Assembly: GCF_010093595.1 (NCBI RefSeq)
Contig: NW_022985440.1
Location: 399,215-463,214 of the forward strand
Direction of reading: 5' to 3'
Length of the DNA: 64,000 nt
Source of the DNA: Mytilinidion resinicola
Lineage: Eukaryota > Ascomycota > Dothideomycetes > Mytilinidiales > Mytilinidiaceae
Shown: positions 44,979 to 56,996 of the stretch, in pieces
Layout of the letters: each line of letters opens with the position of its first letter
Numbering within the stretch: the first letter of the stretch is position 1
Translations under genes and position numbers: made by a program
Notes under the pieces: model-generated
Databases searched by the model: none
Told to the model about the DNA's origin: nothing
What the model saw: only the letters and a program-made list of their open reading frames with translations

Positions 44979-46609
44979 CTAGTCCTCCTGCGCATCTCGC
45001 ACTTTGCTCGGTGTTTGTATCCCAGGCCTCGCCGTATGTGCAGCCACCGCGACAACACTTGTCGCGCTTTCGTTTCCAGCCTTCACACTCATGCCTAGCA
45101 TGCGCCTTGCAAGCTCCCTCTGGCCCTCGCCGATTGCATTGTTTTCATGGGATCCGGAAAGTGGGGTCAAGGGGGCGCTCGCGCCGCCTTCGGCGTCTGA
45201 GTAAGAATTCGAGCGGGAGGGGTTACCGGCTTCTTGAAGCCAGGGAACGGTGGTGCAGCGCTTGACGAGGCGGAGTGTCGTGTCGTCGATAGGAGCGAAA
45301 TGGGTGCCACTTGTCGCTAGCATGTTAAGGAGGCGGAGGATGTCGGTACGTTTGTAGTGAGGCGGCCGGCTGACTTGACTATTTGCTAGTAGCGGATGGA
45401 GAACGCGGAGGTAGGTGTGGCGTAGAGACTCTGCGCGTGGTTCGTCGTAGGGAAGGTCTAAAAGGTTGCGCAGAATGACGTCTATTAACACGTGGAGATC
45501 GTTGGTATAAAAATACTCGGCCGTGGATGATGACTGGAATATGAGAAAGAGGAGCTTGAGGATTAGCAGTTGGAGGGACAACTCGGACTCGCGGTTCAAG
45601 AGGAGAATGATGTTTTCTCCGAAGGTCTTGTAGCTTAAGCCGTGGGTGGAGAGGGCCTTTATTACGCGGTTGGTTACTCTTGGTGGCGGAGAAACGGTGG
45701 CCGAAGATGTGGATGCAATCATGTATTGCTCGTTCAGGACCAGCTGGAGATGATGTTAATGCTGTACATGTATCAATACACAAATTTTACGTACCAGAAC
45801 GCGAATTACGGGGTAGTGGTAAGGATCGTCAACGTCGTATGAAGCCCCCTCTATGATTTGAAAGAGACGCAGAACGAAAGCATCATCTACAGCCACTATT
45901 CCTTTTATTAGTACGAACGGTATGCAGCCATGCCGAATAATCAGGAGTCTATCGTGTAACTCACCCAGATCGTCCCAGCTCAACTTCTGTATTCGTGACA
46001 TTTCATACAAGAGCTTCAAGAGAAGCTGGTGCAAGTCCATATCCGCTTCAACTTCCGGGCGTTGTACGAGCTCGACTAGGCGCGAGAAGGCGCCCTCGGC
46101 CTGCATCATCTCGAAGGTGGCATCGTGATTGCTGCCATCGACCAGCAGAAAGGTCGCGACTAGATGGAGAGTTGGGTTATCGTCCTCCTGCTCCATGATC
46201 AGCCTCGCCTCGAATGATCATAGAAGGCATAGGGTCTGACCTGTAGTATGCAATACACAATTTGCCGGCGGACATAGTCTTTGTGGTTCGCAAAGAGGTC
46301 GCCTTCTATGAGACGGCGACTACACTTGGTGATGTCGTCTTCAGTAGAGAGGTACTCGGCTGCCCATGGTCAACATTGTTCGCGATTCCGGCGGGGTTTC
46401 GCGAAGTATTGTACCTCTGAATTCGGTAGTGAAGCTGAGATACGAGCGCAGGGCATCGTCTATTCTCTCGTGGTCGCTGCAGCGCGTGGAAACAATCTCG
46501 TCCAGCTCTGCGGAGGATTAGCACAGGCATGCGCGGGGTTGAAGCAGCACGCACCATCCCAGAACTGCTGCTCATTCTCGAGGTTGTACAACACGCCCTC
46601 AAAGGCCAT
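44979..46609 (-). CDS. LDB17: SPIN90/Ldb17 (Dip1) leucine-rich domain protein, actin regulator
   Basis: Homologue of the Dip1/SPIN90 (DUF2013) family, which activates Arp2/3 complex to seed linear actin filaments at endocytic sites. Six exons (46609-46555, 46507-46415, 46359-46241, 46190-45965, 45901-45795, 45743-44979) give 454 aa. In order: [160 protein letters not shown]; and [14 protein letters not shown]. The C-terminus is Ser/Pro-rich with a SRPPH-like stretch, a possible SH3 ligand. All introns are GT-AG. The acceptor of intron 3 (ATGGAG) is weak but is the one that keeps frame. Confidence 0.88.
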
Positions 46610-47005
46610 GCTGAGGTCGCCGTACAGACAGCAGCTGCATCCTCCTGGGGTTGCGCCGGGCACTGAACAGCGCTGGGAGCTGGTGGGGTGGATGATGGAG
46701 CCCTTGGAGTTTCGAGGCCGCAACATCTTCAAGCGAGTAGCGCGCATGGGGTAGAGTCACATGAGGTCACGAAGTTAGTTAATAGGAGATCACACCAGTT
46801 CCATGCATTGTTGCATGCTGTACATATAGAGTGAATGCTTGGATAAATCAATTGCTTGCCGGGGAGGCATCTGAATCTAGTTACAGACAACACACCGGTG
46901 CTCATGTTCGCTGGAAGTAATTTGATGCGGATATAATTACGCCAGGGTGCCTCCAAGTTCCCGCTGATGCTCCCTTTTAACGCCAGAAATGAATAGAAAC
47001 GTGCT
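46610..47005. other. Intergenic region between two minus-strand genes
   Basis: About 400 bp. It contains the upstream region of the SPIN90-type gene and the 3' flank of the DnaJ gene. No other feature seen. Confidence 0.5.
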
Positions 47006-48625
47006 TCAGAACCCTCCTGGGAAGTTGAATCCGCCCTGCTGAAATTTGAATCCACCGCCGCCTTGCCGGAACATGAATTGCTGTCCGCCTTGTCCTTGGC
47101 CAAATGGCGAGCCTTGGAATGGGTGACCTTGCTGCTGCTCTGGATTGTTGGGATCGTCTCCGTTATCAAACCTGGCCTTGAGCTCAGGATCACTCAGAAT
47201 CTCATAGGCCTCGTTAATGGCTGCCATCTTCGTTTGCGCTTCTTCTGGGGCTATCCCGTGTGCTGGAGCCTTGTCGGGGTGAAACTTCTTCGTGTGGTCA
47301 CGCCAGGCACGCTTGATGGTTCGTTCATCTGCATCTCGTGGAACGCCAAGAACCTTGTAGTAGTCCTTTTGCTTTGACTTCTTTAGTTCTAGGTGAGCCT
47401 TTTGGAGTTGCTCCTGGATCTTTCCGTTCGATTGGTGGTGTTCTTTTGCCTCGTTCAGTGTACGGATGGCACCCTCGAAGTCATCGGCATCGAGCTGCTT
47501 TCGCGCCTGAGAGAGTAGCCCATATAACGACGTTGGATTCAATGACAAGGCCTCTGCGCAATACGGCTGCGCTTTCTTGTTGTTGTTCGACTAAATAGAA
47601 CCATCAGCAACGGAATTTTTAGAGGGCTCGCATCAACTTACCTCCACGTATGCTTCACACGTCATTTCTACCAGCGTGGTGTAGAGTCCGTCCGGAGAGC
47701 TCTTGTGAATTATGTCTTGATCCTTGTAGGATTTAATGTCTTCCTTCACATCTGCAAGGAGTCCAATGTCCTCTCCGCTCGGCACTAGTAATTTTGTGGC
47801 GCTAACGAATTGTCGTCTCTCCATGAACTGTTTCAGTTTCTTCAATTGCTTCTCGATAGCCTTCTCGCGCTTCATGACCTTCATGCAAGCCTTAGAGTCG
47901 GGGTCCGACTGGAAACACTTCCGAATCTCTTGTAGGCCCTTCTCAGTTTCGCCTAACGCGTAGAAAGTCATAGTCGAGATCTTCAAGTATGGCTCGGTGC
48001 TCCCGGAGTTGATTTGTAGCAGGTGCTGCAAGTCGCTGACGCCCTCCATGACCTCCCCTCGCTCGAATCGACACCTTGACCTCAGTCGTCGAAGATCGGA
48101 TGCTGTCCCGGCAACTATAATGGCAACACCTGCCTGTGCAACACATGCCTCCCAGTCTCCACGCTCTGCGGCCTCTACAGCTAACAGAGCAGCGGCTTGT
48201 GCCTCCTCCAAAGTCGCGATCTCCTCCCCTCCAAGCTTCCCAGCAGCTTCATAGTCCTTTCTCGCAGCAGCCCAATTGCCACTTCGACTCTTTATCTTTG
48301 CGCGCTGCACCAGGGCGCCTTCAAAGCCCGGCTGCAGCTCCAGCACTTTGTCGAAATCATGTTGAGCTTGTTGGTTCTTCCCTAAGGAGAGATATGCAGC
48401 GCCGCGCTTGAAAAGAGTGAGATAGTTCCTCGGGTCGCGCGTGACGGCCTGGTCGAAGTAGACGAGCGCGTCTTGAGCATTTCCGGCGGCAAGATTTGCG
48501 GTCGCGCTCTTGAGGAGTTGGGCCACGGGAGTGTCGGCGGGGATGTCTGAGGGCGAGAGGGCGGCGACGAGGGGCGAGGAGAGCAGGATAGCTCCGAGGG
48601 CGAGCGACGTGAGCGGCAAGATCAT
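47006..48625 (-). CDS. ER-lumenal DnaJ/TPR co-chaperone (DNAJC3/P58IPK type)
   Basis: Two exons (48625-47642, 47590-47006) give 522 aa. An N-terminal signal peptide (MILPLTSLALGAILLSSPLVAA) directs it to the ER. TPR repeats follow: AQLLKSATANLAAGNAQDAL, YFDQAVTRDPRNYLTLFKRG, AYLSLGKNQQAQHDFDKVLE, and more to about residue 390 (EAYVESNNNKKAQPYCAEAL, RKQLDADDFEGAIRTLNEA). The J domain runs from about 403 with KDYYKVLGVPRDADERTIKR and the HPD motif at 432-434, then AAINEAYEILSDPELKARFD. The tail is Gly/Phe/Gln-rich and ends GGF, with no HDEL-type retention signal. Such proteins bind unfolded clients by their TPRs and stimulate BiP/Kar2. The start fits the signal peptide exactly. Confidence 0.95.
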
Positions 48626-49014
48626 GGCGGCGACGGGTAGGAAGAGAAAGAAAACGAGCTCGAAAGGAAGAAATGGGTTAAGGAGCGCGAGGAAAGCTGG
48701 CCTCTGCCGGCGACATTAAATATAGAGTGAAAGGATGCAAGAGCGCAGGAGCCCTGAATGGCCACTCTGGCATCTCTTTATGAGGCTGAACCAATTGACC
48801 AAGCCACGTTATCTAGGCCACATTGCGATCCGATGCGTCGACCTGACTAGGACCCCCCATGTGAACGAAACTATGGGGATGACGCGCATGGACGGCCCTC
48901 GTTCCGTTGCTATCTGACGACTTGCATACTCTTCCACGGTTCCGCTGGTCCCCCATATAAACAGACTGCCCCTTGAGGCGCCATCCACGTCTGCCCTCCT
49001 CTCTAGACTCGCTC
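48626..49014. promoter_or_regulatory. Divergent intergenic region between the DnaJ and GH5 genes
   Basis: 389 bp separate the two starts. The sequence holds a CCCATATAAACAG TATA-like element at 48952-48964, about 55 bp before the GH5 start. No unfolded-protein-response element was confidently seen for the DnaJ gene. Confidence 0.4.
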
Positions 49015-51489
49015 ATGGCGCCTCTCCGACTACGCATCGATGGCCGCACGTTCCGTGATGCCGATAATCGCGAAGTCATCCTGTACGGACCTAGATTGTC
49101 TTTGTGAAATCCGCTAACATATGTACTGCACCTTGAAGGCATGGTATCAATGCAGCAGCAGATGCCAAACTACCCTCGAAACCCGACCTCCCGTCGCATG
49201 TGCCTGACGACTTCTTCGACGGCGACAATGTCTCCTTCATCGACCGACCTTTCACGGTTGACTCGGCCAATGTCCACTTTGCGCGATTGAAAAGGTGGGG
49301 ATATAACACGATACGATACATCTTTACCTGGGAGGCTATAGAGGCGGCAGGCCCGGGTCGATATGACGAAGAGTGGATCCAGCACACAATTGCAGTGCTT
49401 CGCGTTGCAAAACGCTATGGATTCTTTGTCTTCATGGATCCTCATCAGGATGTTGTACGTAGGCCTGCTCGAGGAATACATTCCTTCAGATCTGATATTT
49501 GCTAGTGGTCGAGATTTTCAGGTGGATCAGGAGCGCCCATGTGGACGTTGTATGCGTGTGGGCTGGATCCGCGCGCGTTCGATGTCACTGAGGCTGCTCT
49601 GGTCCACAATACCTATCCTAAACCAGCCGAGTATCCCAAGATGATCTGGGCAACCAACTACACTCGGCTTGCTTGCCAGGTCATGTTCACACTGTTCTTC
49701 GGGGGGCGAGACTTTGCGCCAAAAGCAATCATCGACGGGAAAAACATCCAGGACTACCTGACGGATCACTACATCGCGGCATGCAAGCACCTTGCAACAC
49801 GAATCCACGAGGCTGGTGACCTAGAATACGACCCCATTGTCGGCTGGGAGAGTCTCAACGAGCCCAACAGAGGATTGATAAGCTATCAGGATGTGACTGT
49901 CATTCCAACCGAGCAGAAGCTGCAAAAAGGCACATCGCCAACGGCTTGGCAGGCAATTCTGACCGGATCGGGTAGAGCTTGCGAGATAAACACATGGGAC
50001 TTTGGCGGCATGGGGCCTTACAAGTCTGGTTCCCTTTTAATCGACCCCAAAGGACGTTCAGCGTGGCTTCCCGCAGACTACGATGACTCTCGCTATGGCT
50101 GGAAACGTGACCCGGGATGGAAGCTTGGAGAGTGTATATGGGCTCAGCATGGTGTCTGGGACCCAGCGACGGATACAATCCTAAGGAAGAATTATTTTGG
50201 CAACAACCCACAAAATGGCGACAAGATCGACTACGAGTACTTCACAAATCATTACTACATGCAACACTACCGGAAATATAGCACGATGGTCAAGTCTGTG
50301 TTCCCTGACTCTCTCATGTTCTTCCAGCCGCCCGTTCTAGAGATACCACCGTCTATAAAGGGGACGGAAGATGACGATCCAAACATGATATTTTCACCAC
50401 ATTATTACGACGGCATCACGCTATTAACAAAGAAATGGTATGTGCAATCAGCTCTACATATTCTGTATTATGACTAACTTCCCAGGAATCGTGTCTGGAA
50501 CGTTGATGTGTTTGGTGTACTGAGGGGTAAATATCTGACCCCGGCTTTTGCTATCAAATTTGGGGAGACGGCGATCCGGAACTGCCTTGCGCACCAGCTT
50601 GCCGCGATTCGCGAAGAAGGTACCGAGTACATGGGAATCCATCCATGTGTCTTCACCGAGATCGGCATCCCCTACGATATGGATGACAAGTACGCGTACA
50701 AAACGGGCGACTACAGTAGCCAGATTGCAGCTATGGATGCTAACCACTTCGCCCTCGAAGAGAGCAGAGCTAATGGATTCGCACTCTGGACATACGTAGC
50801 TACGGCAAGTTCGCTTCAGACTCAATTGAGTACCACTCGCTAAGTCGAAACAGAACAGCCACGAATGGGGAGATCTATGGAATGGCGAAGACCTTTCGAT
50901 TTTCTCCACTAACGACCGCATACTACCTCCTATACAAAAGCCTTCAAGCGACTCCCGCGCGTCGTTCGACACCACGTCCCCCGCATACTCGCAAGCACAG
51001 TCCTCCGAGACCCTGACCGTATCCCCGGCAAACCTCAAGCAAACCCTCTCGGCGGAAGACATGACCTTGCAAGGCGCTCGGCAGCAATCCAGTGACGCTG
51101 ATTCGCAGAGCTTCCGCGCCGCAGAGGCATATGTGAGACCCACTCCGGTTACGGCGCACGGGGATATCTCGCAATATGGCTTCGATCTCCGAAACCGCAC
51201 GTTCTCCATGTCTCTCTTCGCACCGAGCTCGACCAGGGAAGAGGCGCCGACGGTGGTCTTCCTCCCCGACTTCCACTTCCCGCCCAACGACACGAGCGTG
51301 GAGGTTAGCGGGGGGAAATGGACGATTAGCACCGAGGACGAGAATGGGGCGCTGCATCAAATACTGCGGTGGTGGCATGCTGAGGGCGATCAGACGATAA
51401 AAATCAAGGGCTCGCGGCAGCAAGGCACCGCAGCAGGCGCAGAGGAGGGATACTACTTGAATACCTTAAAGGGATGTAGTGTGATGTGA
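49015..51489 (+). CDS. GH5 glycosidase, endoglycoceramidase/steryl-beta-glucosidase-like (EGCrP type)
   Basis: Five exons (49015-49097, 49139-49454, 49506-50437, 50486-50804, 50854-51489) give 761 aa. The TIM-barrel motifs are present: NVSFIDRPFTVDSANVHFAR, RYIFTWEAIEAAGPGRYDEE, FFVFMDPHQDVWSRFSGGSG, GWESLNEPNRG with acid/base Glu252, and GIHPCVFTEIGIPYDMD with nucleophile Glu502. The segment FALWTYVATNSHEWGDLWNG and a C-terminal beta domain follow. There is no signal peptide, as in the intracellular fungal enzymes that cleave glucosylceramide or ergosteryl-glucoside. Intron 4 is GC-AG. The first intron end is ambiguous: donor GTCTTT at 49098 or GTGAAA at 49104 both keep phase. The substrate is inferred from the subfamily, not shown. 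Confidence 0.92.
50805..50853 (+). other. GC-AG intron in the GH5 gene
   Basis: The donor is ACG/GCAAGT and the acceptor GAAACAG, with a CGCTAAG branch point. Only this pair joins WTYVAT in frame to NSHEWGDLWNGEDLS. The GT two bases later gives the wrong frame. Confidence 0.8.
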
Positions 51490-52013
51490 ATCAGTGCAGG
51501 GGTATGGGGGCCTTTGGTGGTTCGATAGTCACGCTGTCGGCGTCTGCGCGTTTGTTTGGCGGCCGTGTATGGACTTGGCGCATATAGGATTCCTGGGGAG
51601 CCTCATCCTAGGACATATCAGAACACTGCAGATACAAACCAACCTCACGTTAAGCTTCTACCGTGCCGTCTGGGCCTCGTGCGCGTTCTGCTATAATAGA
51701 AATTCCAGCTCTGGAACGCGCCGCTGGGACCCCATCTTCTGCCTGCCTCCGTCTGCCTGGCCACGTCGATGTGAATCCTCTGCACCGCACTTGAGATGAC
51801 TCTATGCACGTGTGCACGCTGCCACACCGTGCTTTGTTAAGGACATGCGTCCCGCTGTTTTCTTCCTACCTTCACGTCCTCACCGGACGCAGCCTCACCA
51901 CCAAATCTAACCCTTAGGTACCGCGCTGACCTGCACCCTATGGACCCTGCATCTGCAACCCGAGCTGACAGCCCTCAATAGACTCAGACCCTCTGGCTGT
52001 CCGCACCGCAGCC
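51490..52013. other. Intergenic region upstream of the exportin gene
   Basis: About 520 bp. The right 150 bp are CT-rich (TTTCTTCCTACCTTCACGTC and CACCACCAAATCTAACCCTT), typical of a fungal housekeeping promoter. No gene is present. Confidence 0.5.
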
Positions 52014-55000
52014 ATGATGGACTCCAGTGGTCCTAGGACATCCCCGCAACCCGTCACCAACGGCGGTGGCGCCGCCCAGGTCGAGCCTCCGCATGATCTG
52101 TCCCAGGTGTTGCAGGCACTGGAGGCTATTTACGACTCTCGCTCCTCCAACGACACCCGTAAGGAAGCGACTGCCTATCTTGACCAGGCGAAGAAACTTC
52201 CCGAGGCGCCCTCCCACGGCTTCACGTTGGCAATCGACAGGGCCCAACCGGCCGCCCTCCGCCACTATGGCCTGTCTATGCTCGAATATTCGATAAAGTA
52301 TGGCTGGGAAGACTACACCGTTGAACAGGGCGATGCGTTGCGAGACTACGTGATACAACTCGCGCAGGGTATCTCTGAAGAGGACCCGGTCTATCTGCGG
52401 AACAAAGTCGCTCAGCTATGGACAGAGGTAGCGAAACGCTCCTGGGGCGCCGAGTGGATGGACATGGACGAGCGGCTTGTGGGACTGTGGCAGTCGTCGC
52501 TCCACCACCAGGCGGTGGTGCTCTACGTGCTCGAAACACTGTCGGAAGAAATCTTCACCCGTGAAGACCCAACCGCTGTCCTGCGAGGAAAAGATCTGGG
52601 CAGGGCGTGCGTCGATATATTTCTTCCGGCTGCCGTGCTCGCGCAGCACTTGCCTGACCGGGACACCAATCTAAATCTCAAATTTGGTGAAGATGGCTGG
52701 CTGAAGAGACTATGTGATCTCCTGAGTTGGTGTTTGGCCAACGACTTCCAGAACAACGAACGCATCACTACCTGCGCGATCAAAACGCTGAACACCCTCA
52801 AAGCAGCGGTAGCATGGGTTATGTTGCCCGGCATTGCTACGACGCAAATCATCGAGCACGTGTGCAAAGCACTTGCGGTGCCCGTGGTCACCATTCAACA
52901 GGTGACGAGCCCACTACCTGAAGCCCTCTCATCAGACACTAACGTGATACATAGGCCGCAGTCGAAGTGCTGTATGCCATCTCTTGTAGACCGCATCTTC
53001 AAGATGACAAGGCTTTCGTTGACATTGTCTGCCCCATGTTCACCCCCGGAACCGTTTCTCTCCTCCAAGAAGTCTACAGTTGGACGCTAGTAGACATGGA
53101 TGTTCATGACATTAATGAGCAGAAATATTCGCTTTGCAAGAAACTCGCTGAGGTAACTCATTTCCGACACATGTGGATGAAGATGATACTGACCAAGTAA
53201 GCTTGCTGCTAGTCTAGGGAGCTTTATAGAACACAAACCGCAGCTCATTCCCGAAGGCAGTGATATTCCTGGGACGCTCAATTTGTTTTTTGATATGCTC
53301 CGCAATCCCAGCTTGGTGGTCTCCATTCCTGTATTGCATTGTTGGACCAAACTTTTGAGATCGCGCATAGTCCGAGAGTCTGAGGTTGTGAACCAGATGA
53401 TCGGCGGCCTTCTAGAGACCTGCTGCTCACGGCTGGTTCGCTACGAAGCCTTGCCAGAGGACTCAGATGACGTTACCTTGCTATTTCTTAACGAAGACAT
53501 TGACACTTTCCCGGAGCGACACGCGTTCCTGGGTAATTATCGACGATATTGCGAGGATGTGGTTGAGGTCACCGTGCGGAGGACGCCTATCGAAGCAATG
53601 CAACACATCTTCGGGCAGGCTGATACCCTGTTCCAAAATCTGTACAACGGAATTCCGCCCTTTCAAGGTTCGCAGAATGCTGCGTTACTCTCCAAGACAT
53701 CTGCAGCTAACATGTATCAGCCCAATCTTTTCACAAGCATTCCACCCCGGTTCTCCGAGTCGACGCACAAGTAACGGTGATCAACGCTGCCCTTCGTGGA
53801 TATCTCAAATGGCTATCCACACAAGGGTCAGATCCACAAAAAGACGTATGCCAATCTCCTTCCTTATTGGCCACAGGCTCTAACCCTTTGAAAGGATCAC
53901 GACAGGAATGCCATGCAGGACGCTATCGAGCAATGGTGCAGGCAATTGATGAACCGCAGATTCGAGGTATTTCCGTCTTCTTGCATTATACGACTATAGG
54001 TTAACGTTGCGTAGGATCCTGAAATTGCAAGAAAAGTTATCCAGCTTCTGGTCACGTTTTCTACAAAAGCTCTCCCCGAGAGTTCTGCCTTTGCTCTGAG
54101 TCTGTTAGAGTACATACTCAATTCCCACCTTCCAGATAATCCCGCCACGCCTACATACTCAGATGCGGTCAAAGACCTTGAGCGAACATGCAGTCAAGAG
54201 ATGTCGAAGCTCGCTATGATGTTTCCAAATGAGTTCATGGTGAGTTGATATCCTTGTCACCCGTTCGAAACGTTGTGTGACTAAGACTTATAGGGTGTGT
54301 ACGACGAACTGGAGCGTAAGATCAACAGCATTCTGTCCGCACAGACGGATGATGATCGACAGCGGATGGCATTCTCTGGATTCTTATTCATCATATTGTG
54401 AGTGTAAACCTCTCAGCCGAGCTCTGGTATTTCTCTGACACAGATAGACATCGCTCTACCATCATTGATCAGGAGACACGCGAGGTTCGCTTACGGCATA
54501 TGCTAGGAACAGTCAAAGACGCTTGGCAAAATGACGAGTTTACACAGTCGTTGTCGTCCTTTGGCTCATTCTGCGAAATGCTTGGAATGAGTCGATTGCC
54601 GGACTTTTTCTCAGCTCACAAATTTCAACGCGTTCTGGATTGGTCGGCCCAATCCCTCGATGGCGAAGGTCAGACGATGCAGGCCAGCATCCTCGAACGA
54701 TCTCAAGTAATCCCCACAATTCATGGGCAGATTACAGAATACTAACTAAAGATAGCGCCTTCCTCTGCGCCTCACGAAGACCTTGTTGGCTGCGTCAACC
54801 GAGAAACTAAGAGATGGTTCTCCAAATTACGAGACAGCACTTGTCTTGTGGTCTGAAGCCATACCATCCATTTTGCCCAACCTCCTCCAACTCATTAGGT
54901 AAACATATTGTCTCCACTGTCCAGATTTCCGCTCACATGATTTTCAGCCACGCTCAAGCCTTCAATAACATCGAAAATTGGTCACACTTACCAGAAGAAT

Positions 55001-56215
55001 TCCAGCTTGTTATCAAAAAGGTTCTTACGGATCGCTTTTGGCAGGCGGGCATTTCCACAGAGAGCAGAGATGATTTCTTTGCCCGGGTAAGTGGGTCGAA
55101 GTCCACATTTGAAGGCTTTGCATCTACCGTTCGGGGCACCGTCCGCCAAATCCGAGAAAGCTCATACTACATCCTTTACTCACTCACCCGCTTTCGCGAC
55201 TTCTTTTACGGCATTCCAGATCTGCCCGCGCCCCTCAGCCAATCACTATTTGGCAATGCTCATGCACTATCAGCACATCATTTGTCCGTTTTGTTGAGCG
55301 TATCGACACAGCTGATCGAAGGATGTCCTGGCCATCTGAGGGCGCATTTCTTGCCACCGATGGTCGCCGGTCTTTTCAGGGAGCTTGATCGCAAAGTCAC
55401 TACTGAATGGGATGCAATCAATAAAGTGATCAGTGAGTCTGGCCAGAACGACAATCTCAGTGATGAGATGAAGACGGAAAGCATCCTCCGCCAGCTCACA
55501 TATTCGGCCGTCACATTGGTCTCGTCGTTGATGAATTTTCAGCGACCTGGTAAGTCAAGTCCCCTATTTAATAATGTATTCGCAACTAACGTTCATAGAT
55601 TCTCCCACCAGAGAGGGCCAGAAAACCAAATCCCAGAGCATGTCGGAATTCATTATGGCTACTCCCGAAGTTCTGGAGCCGATTTTCTTGTTCTGCAAGA
55701 ACACCATTCGTGTCCGTGACACTCGCTGCGTCACCTTGGTGGTACGGGTACTACGATCATTGATCCCCTGGTTTAGAGAGAAGTCTCAAATCAGAGATTT
55801 CTACTGCATCGACATTCTCCAAGCGGCGATCACCTCTCTCCACGAGCCATACTTTGTTGACTGCCAAAAGGAGCTTGCCCTTCTCATCGCGGCCATAATT
55901 CTTCTTGACGAAGACATTCCAAGGTCCATCATCATGTCGTTACCAGGAATGCCCGACAAGACATATCGAGTCGACCGAAAACTCAGCCAACTTCGCGGAG
56001 CCAACCAAAACACAGCGCTCCAGCGCTCAATCGTGCTAGATCTCCTCTCCAGCGTTCGCGGGGTGAGCATCCACGAGCAAGGCAGGATTGAGCGACCAAA
56101 GCCCCGAAAGTCGACAATCAAGGAGGAATACATGACGGTTGATCCGACACCCACCATTGTTCGCGGCACCTCCCCCGGACTTGCTGGTATTGCGGACATG
56201 TTCGGCCAGGACTGA
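52014..56215 (+). CDS. MSN5: Karyopherin, Msn5/exportin-5 type
   Basis: Nuclear transport receptor of the importin-beta superfamily; Msn5 homologues export phosphorylated transcription factors and act with Ran-GTP. Eleven exons: 52014-52901, 52955-53152, 53202-53667, 53721-53845, 53895-53966, 54015-54239, 54294-54397, 54448-54706, 54756-54898, 54948-55549, 55599-56215, giving 1232 aa. All ten introns are 48-54 nt. HEAT-like helices run throughout. Family landmarks are ALRHYGLSMLEYSIKYGW, YLRNKVAQLWTEVAKRSWG and EWMDMDERLVGLWQ near the N-terminus (exportin-1/importin-beta-like domain). Further landmarks are PLRLTKTLLAASTEKLRDGS, HAQAFNNIENWSHLPEEF, FVDCQKELALLIAAIILLDE and a conserved C-terminal end with SPGLAGIADMFGQD. 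Several acceptors (GTAAG, GATAG) were chosen by frame. The start is the first of two adjacent ATGs. Confidence 0.93.
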
Positions 56216-56996
56216 AGCACGTGAAATGGAAAATGGTGAGAGAGTGAAAATGCCGGGCTTACAATGGCGCATCTATGATTCCTCTTCCAGCGTTTATAAA
56301 ATGCATAGCGGGTGGGCATGCTTTCGGGGCTCCATTCGCATCTGGCGCACATCTGGGCTGGCGATTATCGGTCTTAGTTGGAATGGTTCTCTGTATCTCT
56401 ACTGATGGCGAAAATCTCGGAATGGCATGGTTTGGCGGTCATATCTGGGCTTTTTGGGGCGTTGGTGGGTTGGGCAATGGTGTGGTGTAACGTGTAGTCT
56501 ACTGTTAATGTAGTCGCGAAAAATAAACCTGGAGAATGCGCAAGTCTCTGAAACAATCTTTGATCTAGCATCTAGAATCAAGGCGTACGCATTGGCCTGA
56601 CGCTGTATGAGGTGCTTCGTCGTACTGTTAGAAATTTGGATCCATACAATTACTGCTGACGCGGCTGTTGTACGAAGTATGCTCTCGATATTCATGTGCT
56701 GACAAAAAATGCAGACGAAGATCTTTGAGACGTCGTCAGAATTTAGACGGTGTAAGGCGAACAATAAGCAGGACGAATATGGAAGCAGCATTTGCAGATC
56801 CCGAGCACCCTGTCACTACATATACTTCCGGGCACTGCTCTTTCGACAGAGCAAAGCTTCCTCTCTGCAGTTCCTTCGACCTTTTAGAAGCGTGCCTTTG
56901 CCTTTCAATTATTCTGTCTCTAGTTTCATTGGCACGGCATTATTCCCCCGCCAAGAGCACCTCTTTCCGCCCTCGCTCCAACCACACTCTTCCATC
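56216..56996. other. Intergenic region between the exportin and dioxygenase genes
   Basis: About 780 bp. The left part is the 3' flank of the exportin gene. From about 56850 the plus strand becomes pyrimidine-rich (CTTCGACCTTTTAG onward), as a promoter/5' leader of the next gene. No other gene is supported. Confidence 0.5.
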
